Positions 4,869 to 7,179 of a DNA stretch of 7,179 nucleotides are shown piece by piece. A program made the position numbers and the translations under genes. The DNA comes from Candidatus Brocadiaceae bacterium (GTDB lineage: Bacteria > Planctomycetota > Brocadiia > SM23-32). Numbering within the stretch: the stretch's first letter is position 1; each line of letters starts with the position of its first letter. The stretch covers positions 1-7,179 of the forward strand of contig PWZK01000213.1 in assembly GCA_003567495.1 (NCBI GenBank), read 5' to 3'. The notes beneath the pieces were generated by a model. It was not told the origin of the DNA, ran no database searches, and saw only the letters and a program-made list of their open reading frames with translations.

Positions 4869-6557
4869 ATGCCCTATCTTATCGTTAAAGAACCTGGAAC
4901 GAAGCCCGAGCAAATGGAGCTCAGGGACGGCTCTTTCACCATCGGCAAACAGCCAGGCAACGACCTCGTGCTGTCGGAAAAACTGGTTTCCCGCGAACAT
5001 TGCGAAATCACGAAAGAAAAAAACGGTAAATACCTGATATTCGATAAAAAAAGCCGCAACGGCACCTTCGTAAACGGAAATCGCGTGGAGGCCCCGCTTG
5101 TGCTTCGCGATGGCATGGATATTCAGGTCGGGCGCGCACAGCTTATCTTTCACGACAAATCGGGCCGCGCCGATAGCCGAATATCGACAGGTGACGGAAA
5201 AAAACGGGCGGGCGGGCCCGCGGTGCCGGCCGGGCGGGGGCCCGACTGGCGCAATAAACGCATTGCACCGGTCGAGCTGAAACGCACGGTGCATGAGGAA
5301 CTTCTCAAGCGGCTTGATCTGAAATACGAAGACTTTGACCGACAGACCGACGAGGAAATACGAGGAAAAACCGTAAATGCCATCCACCGGATAGCCACGG
5401 AATACGAGGCGAAGCTTCCTCCGGGACTGAGTAAGGAAGCGTTTGTCAAAGAAATCGCCGACGAAGCGCTGGCCCTCGGCCCGCTTGAAGATCTGCTGGC
5501 CGACCCGGAAATCGATGAAATCATGGTCAACGGCTGGGATAAAATATACGTGGAGAGATACGGCAAGGTAGAAAAAACAAACCTGCGGTTTACCGATAAC
5601 AGACACGTTATCAACATCATAAGACGAATAGTCGCTCCTATAGGGCGAAGGATCGATGAGTCAAGCCCCATGGTCGACGCCCGGCTTAAGGACGGCTCAA
5701 GAGTAAACGCGATAATCTCGCCGCTCAGTATTACCGGCCCCTCGCTTACGATCAGAAAATTCGCCGCCGACCCCTACGGAGTCAGCGACATCGTCAGTTT
5801 CGGCACCTTCACGAGGCAGATGGCCGGTTTTCTGGAACTTGCCGTTCGGTACAGACAAAATATCCTTATCAGCGGCGGAACCGGCTCGGGTAAAACCACG
5901 CTCCTTAACGTTATTTCAAGTTTTATACCCAAAACCGAACGAATAGTCACCATCGAAGATGCGGCGGAACTCAACCTGCCGCAGGAACATGTGGTGAGCC
6001 TCGAGTCCAAACCGCCCAACATCCGCGGGGAAGGCGCCATTCCTATACGCAAACTGCTCTCAAACAGCCTGAGGATGCGCCCCGACCGCATAGTTGTGGG
6101 TGAATGCCGGGGCGGCGAAGCGCTCGATATGCTCCAGGCCATGAATACGGGACACGACGGGTCTCTTACCACCCTGCACGCCAACTCGCCCAGAGATAGC
6201 ATCGCAAGACTCGTTACTCTCGTGCTTATGGCCGGTATCGAACTCCCCTCACGCGCCGTTCGGGAACAGATAGCATCGGCCATAGATATAGTCGTGCATA
6301 TCGCCCGGATGAGCGACGGCACGCGAAAAATTCTCAACATAGAAGAAATTGTCGGTATAGAAGGAAACGTGGTCACCATGCAGCCGCTGTATCGTTTCCG
6401 ACAGCACGGCTTTGACAGCGAAGGCCGCGTCAAAGGATATTTTACGGCCACCGGCGCTATACCGGAATTTGTGTCGGAACTTAAAGAAAGACATATACCC
6501 GTGGACCTCGACCTGTTTGCGCCGTCGGAAGAAGAAAAGAAAAGGAGTGAGAGATAA
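4869..6557 (+). CDS. cpaF: FHA-domain CpaF/TadA-type pilus assembly ATPase
   Basis: This is the cytoplasmic secretion ATPase of the Tad system, which hydrolyses ATP to drive pilus assembly. The 562-residue protein has an N-terminal FHA domain (about 1-100): FTIGKQPGNDLVL, SREH at 41-44, NGTFVNG at 64-70. The usual GR is GK (Gly26-Lys27). A Gly/Pro/Arg linker (about 100-130) leads to the CpaF N-domain, including LGPLEDLLADPEIDEIMVNG (203-222). The ATPase core has Walker A GGTGSGKT (336-343), an Asp-box region IVTIEDAAEL (359-368), Walker B RIVVGE with Glu412, and a His box GHDGSLTTLHANSP (428-441). The C-terminal tail is charged. The core is complete, so it should be active. ATG 4869 is needed for the first FHA strand, although no Shine-Dalgarno sequence precedes it. 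FHA domains bind phosphothreonine, so phospho-regulated assembly is an inference. tadB follows after 179 bp. Confidence 0.96.
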   Translation: MPYLIVKEPGTKPEQMELRDGSFTIGKQPGNDLVLSEKLVSREHCEITKEKNGKYLIFDKKSRNGTFVNGNRVEAPLVLRDGMDIQVGRAQLIFHDKSGRADSRISTGDGKKRAGGPAVPAGRGPDWRNKRIAPVELKRTVHEELLKRLDLKYEDFDRQTDEEIRGKTVNAIHRIATEYEAKLPPGLSKEAFVKEIADEALALGPLEDLLADPEIDEIMVNGWDKIYVERYGKVEKTNLRFTDNRHVINIIRRIVAPIGRRIDESSPMVDARLKDGSRVNAIISPLSITGPSLTIRKFAADPYGVSDIVSFGTFTRQMAGFLELAVRYRQNILISGGTGSGKTTLLNVISSFIPKTERIVTIEDAAELNLPQEHVVSLESKPPNIRGEGAIPIRKLLSNSLRMRPDRIVVGECRGGEALDMLQAMNTGHDGSLTTLHANSPRDSIARLVTLVLMAGIELPSRAVREQIASAIDIVVHIARMSDGTRKILNIEEIVGIEGNVVTMQPLYRFRQHGFDSEGRVKGYFTATGAIPEFVSELKERHIPVDLDLFAPSEEEKKRSER

Positions 6558-6573
6558 AACTTTTTCAAAAGAC

Positions 6574-6677
6574 GCCTGTTGCACAAAAAGAGGGTTAAAG
6601 CAATGTATAGGACTTATAGGACCTATAAGTCCTATATTCTGCAACATACTGAGATCGCCGGCAGGTGTACAACAGGC
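6574..6677. mobile_element. 104-bp MITE-like element with terminal inverted repeats and a near-perfect 9-bp target duplication
   Basis: The element starts GCCTGTTGCACA and ends TGTACAACAGGC. The ends are inverted repeats matching at 11 of 12 positions, with the outer 8 perfect. It is flanked by TCAAAAGAC (6565-6573) and TTAAAAGAC (6678-6686), a 9-bp direct repeat with one mismatch. An uninterrupted relative of the target survives at 4629-4652, which independently fixes the insertion boundaries. The element encodes nothing convincing and carries a 31-bp palindrome near its centre, plus nested TGTTGCA (6577-6583) and TGCAACA (6640-6646). It would need a transposase acting in trans; I cannot assign the IS family from these ends. 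Confidence 0.72.
6606..6636. repeat. 31-bp near-perfect palindrome built on a 9-bp period
   Basis: TATAGGACTTATAGG (6606-6620) and CCTATAAGTCCTATA (6622-6636) are perfect reverse complements around a single central A. Within it the units TATAGGACT, TATAGGACC and TATAAGTCC repeat every 9 bp. It sits inside the MITE-like element and could form a cruciform in DNA or a long RNA hairpin between cpaF and tadB. Confidence 0.8.
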
Positions 6678-6736
6678 TTAAAAGACTCGAATATGATAAC
6701 GGCCAATTTTTTGCACAACAGCGCGCATTAAATAAC

Positions 6737-7179
6737 ATGCCCGATTTATACATAATAGTTTTGCTTGCCACCGTGGTGGTGTCGGTTTCGCTTTTTGTTT
6801 ACAGCGGAATATGCCTTTTTTACAGCGGCTGGCAGGGATACGAGGAAAAATACGGCCAGAGCGCCGAGCGCACGCTTGATTCTATATATCTGACGGTGCC
6901 GCCGCAGCATATCGCCTATCTTTCGGTGGTTTGTTTTGCGCTGACGTCTGTCTTCTGGTTCTGGCTGTTCGGTAATGTTTTTGCCGCAGCGGTGTGCGGA
7001 CTGATCGGGCTTGCAGTCCCAAAAATTTTGCTCTGGTGGCTTAAAAAAAGGAGAGATAAAAAGTTTGACTATCAGCTTGTGGACGCGCTAACAAATATCG
7101 GCAACTCCCTGCAGGCGGGTTTCAGCCTGAACCAGGCCCTGGGCCTCGTTGCGCGCGAGATGGACAATCCCATGGGACA
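6737..7179 (+). CDS. tadB: TadB-type inner-membrane platform protein, 5' part (runs off the window)
   Basis: The frame is open from ATG 6737 to the window edge, giving 147 residues of a protein that continues beyond it. TadB is one of two polytopic platform proteins that couple the CpaF ATPase to pilin extraction from the membrane. Visible are a hydrophobic N-terminal helix (about 5-29), then a cytoplasmic stretch GWQGYEEKYGQSAERTLDSI, then two close membrane segments (about 58-77 and 80-100). A basic turn WLKKRRDKKFDYQL follows. The segment from about residue 111, LVDALTNIGNSLQAGFSLNQ (114-133) followed by ALGLVAREMDNP, is the characteristic start of a type II secretion F (T2SF) domain. No Shine-Dalgarno sequence precedes the ATG. 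The MITE-like element lies in the gap that separates this gene from FHA-cpaF. Confidence 0.9.
   Translation, partial: MPDLYIIVLLATVVVSVSLFVYSGICLFYSGWQGYEEKYGQSAERTLDSIYLTVPPQHIAYLSVVCFALTSVFWFWLFGNVFAAAVCGLIGLAVPKILLWWLKKRRDKKFDYQLVDALTNIGNSLQAGFSLNQALGLVAREMDNPMG

Larger units (their letters stand above)
6555..6691 (+). repeat. Dispersed hairpin repeat, copy C, interrupted by a MITE-like insertion
   Basis: Bases 6555-6573 match 4629-4647 of copy B exactly. After the insertion, AAAAGAC recurs (6680-6686) and TCGAA (6687-6691) continues the match to 4652. Removing the inserted DNA and one target copy restores 24 consecutive identical bases. The distal stem arm is not conserved, since ATATGATAACGG follows, so this copy probably no longer forms a hairpin. 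Its first bases include the TAA stop of FHA-cpaF. Confidence 0.75.

Noticed and set aside
6606..6636. CRISPR-like repeat
   Set aside because: There is a single palindrome with 9-bp internal units and no spacers.
6412..6681. Short + strand frame across the end of cpaF and the MITE-like element
   Set aside because: It is out of frame with the ATPase and runs through the inserted palindrome; there is no ribosome binding site or family resemblance.
6693..6731. 12-codon reading frame before tadB as a possible leader peptide
   Set aside because: It is short, has no Shine-Dalgarno sequence and no attenuator structure around it; chance is the simpler explanation.

Overview
The window is part of a Tad (Flp/type IVc pilus, tight-adherence) secretion locus with every gene on the + strand. 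I recognise a CpaB/RcpC-type protein (3816-4598), a CpaF/TadA secretion ATPase with an N-terminal FHA domain (4869-6557), the 5' end of a TadB-type inner-membrane platform protein (6737 to the window edge), and a large TadE-like pseudopilin (2070-3176). A 681-residue protein at 9-2054 and a 160-residue membrane-anchored protein at 3316-3798 do not match a family I can name; their position makes them likely envelope-side partners of the same machine.

Layout: unknown 681-aa protein, a 15-bp gap holding a 9-bp tandem repeat, then the TadE-like gene; a 139-bp gap with two hairpins; the small membrane protein and cpaB, 17 bp apart and clearly one operon; a 270-bp gap filled with hairpin and palindrome elements; FHA-cpaF; a 179-bp gap carrying a 104-bp MITE-like insertion; then tadB. 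In canonical Tad loci the secretin (cpaC/rcpA) and the TadZ/CpaE ATPase lie between cpaB and cpaF. Here repeat DNA takes that place, so those genes must be elsewhere or outside the window.

The genes fit one apparatus. FHA-CpaF would power assembly from the cytoplasm and might sense a phosphothreonine signal. TadB is its membrane platform. CpaB is a periplasmic factor usually linked to the secretin. The TadE-like protein carries a prepilin-peptidase motif and a long extracytoplasmic region, so it is probably a minor pilin.

The organism is not identifiable with certainty. Coding DNA is moderately GC-rich while the gaps mix AT-rich hairpins with GC-rich palindromes. The FHA-CpaF fusion, the short 9-bp-period repeats and the GC-rich palindromes together suggest a Gram-negative member of the Planctomycetota/Kiritimatiellota/Lentisphaerota group or a relative; this is a low-confidence impression from memory. 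The most unusual content is in the gaps: a dispersed hairpin repeat in three copies, one of them split by a MITE-like insertion with near-perfect target duplication, and a start-codon-bearing tandem repeat at the translation start of the TadE-like gene. I found no tRNA, rRNA, CRISPR array or full insertion sequence.
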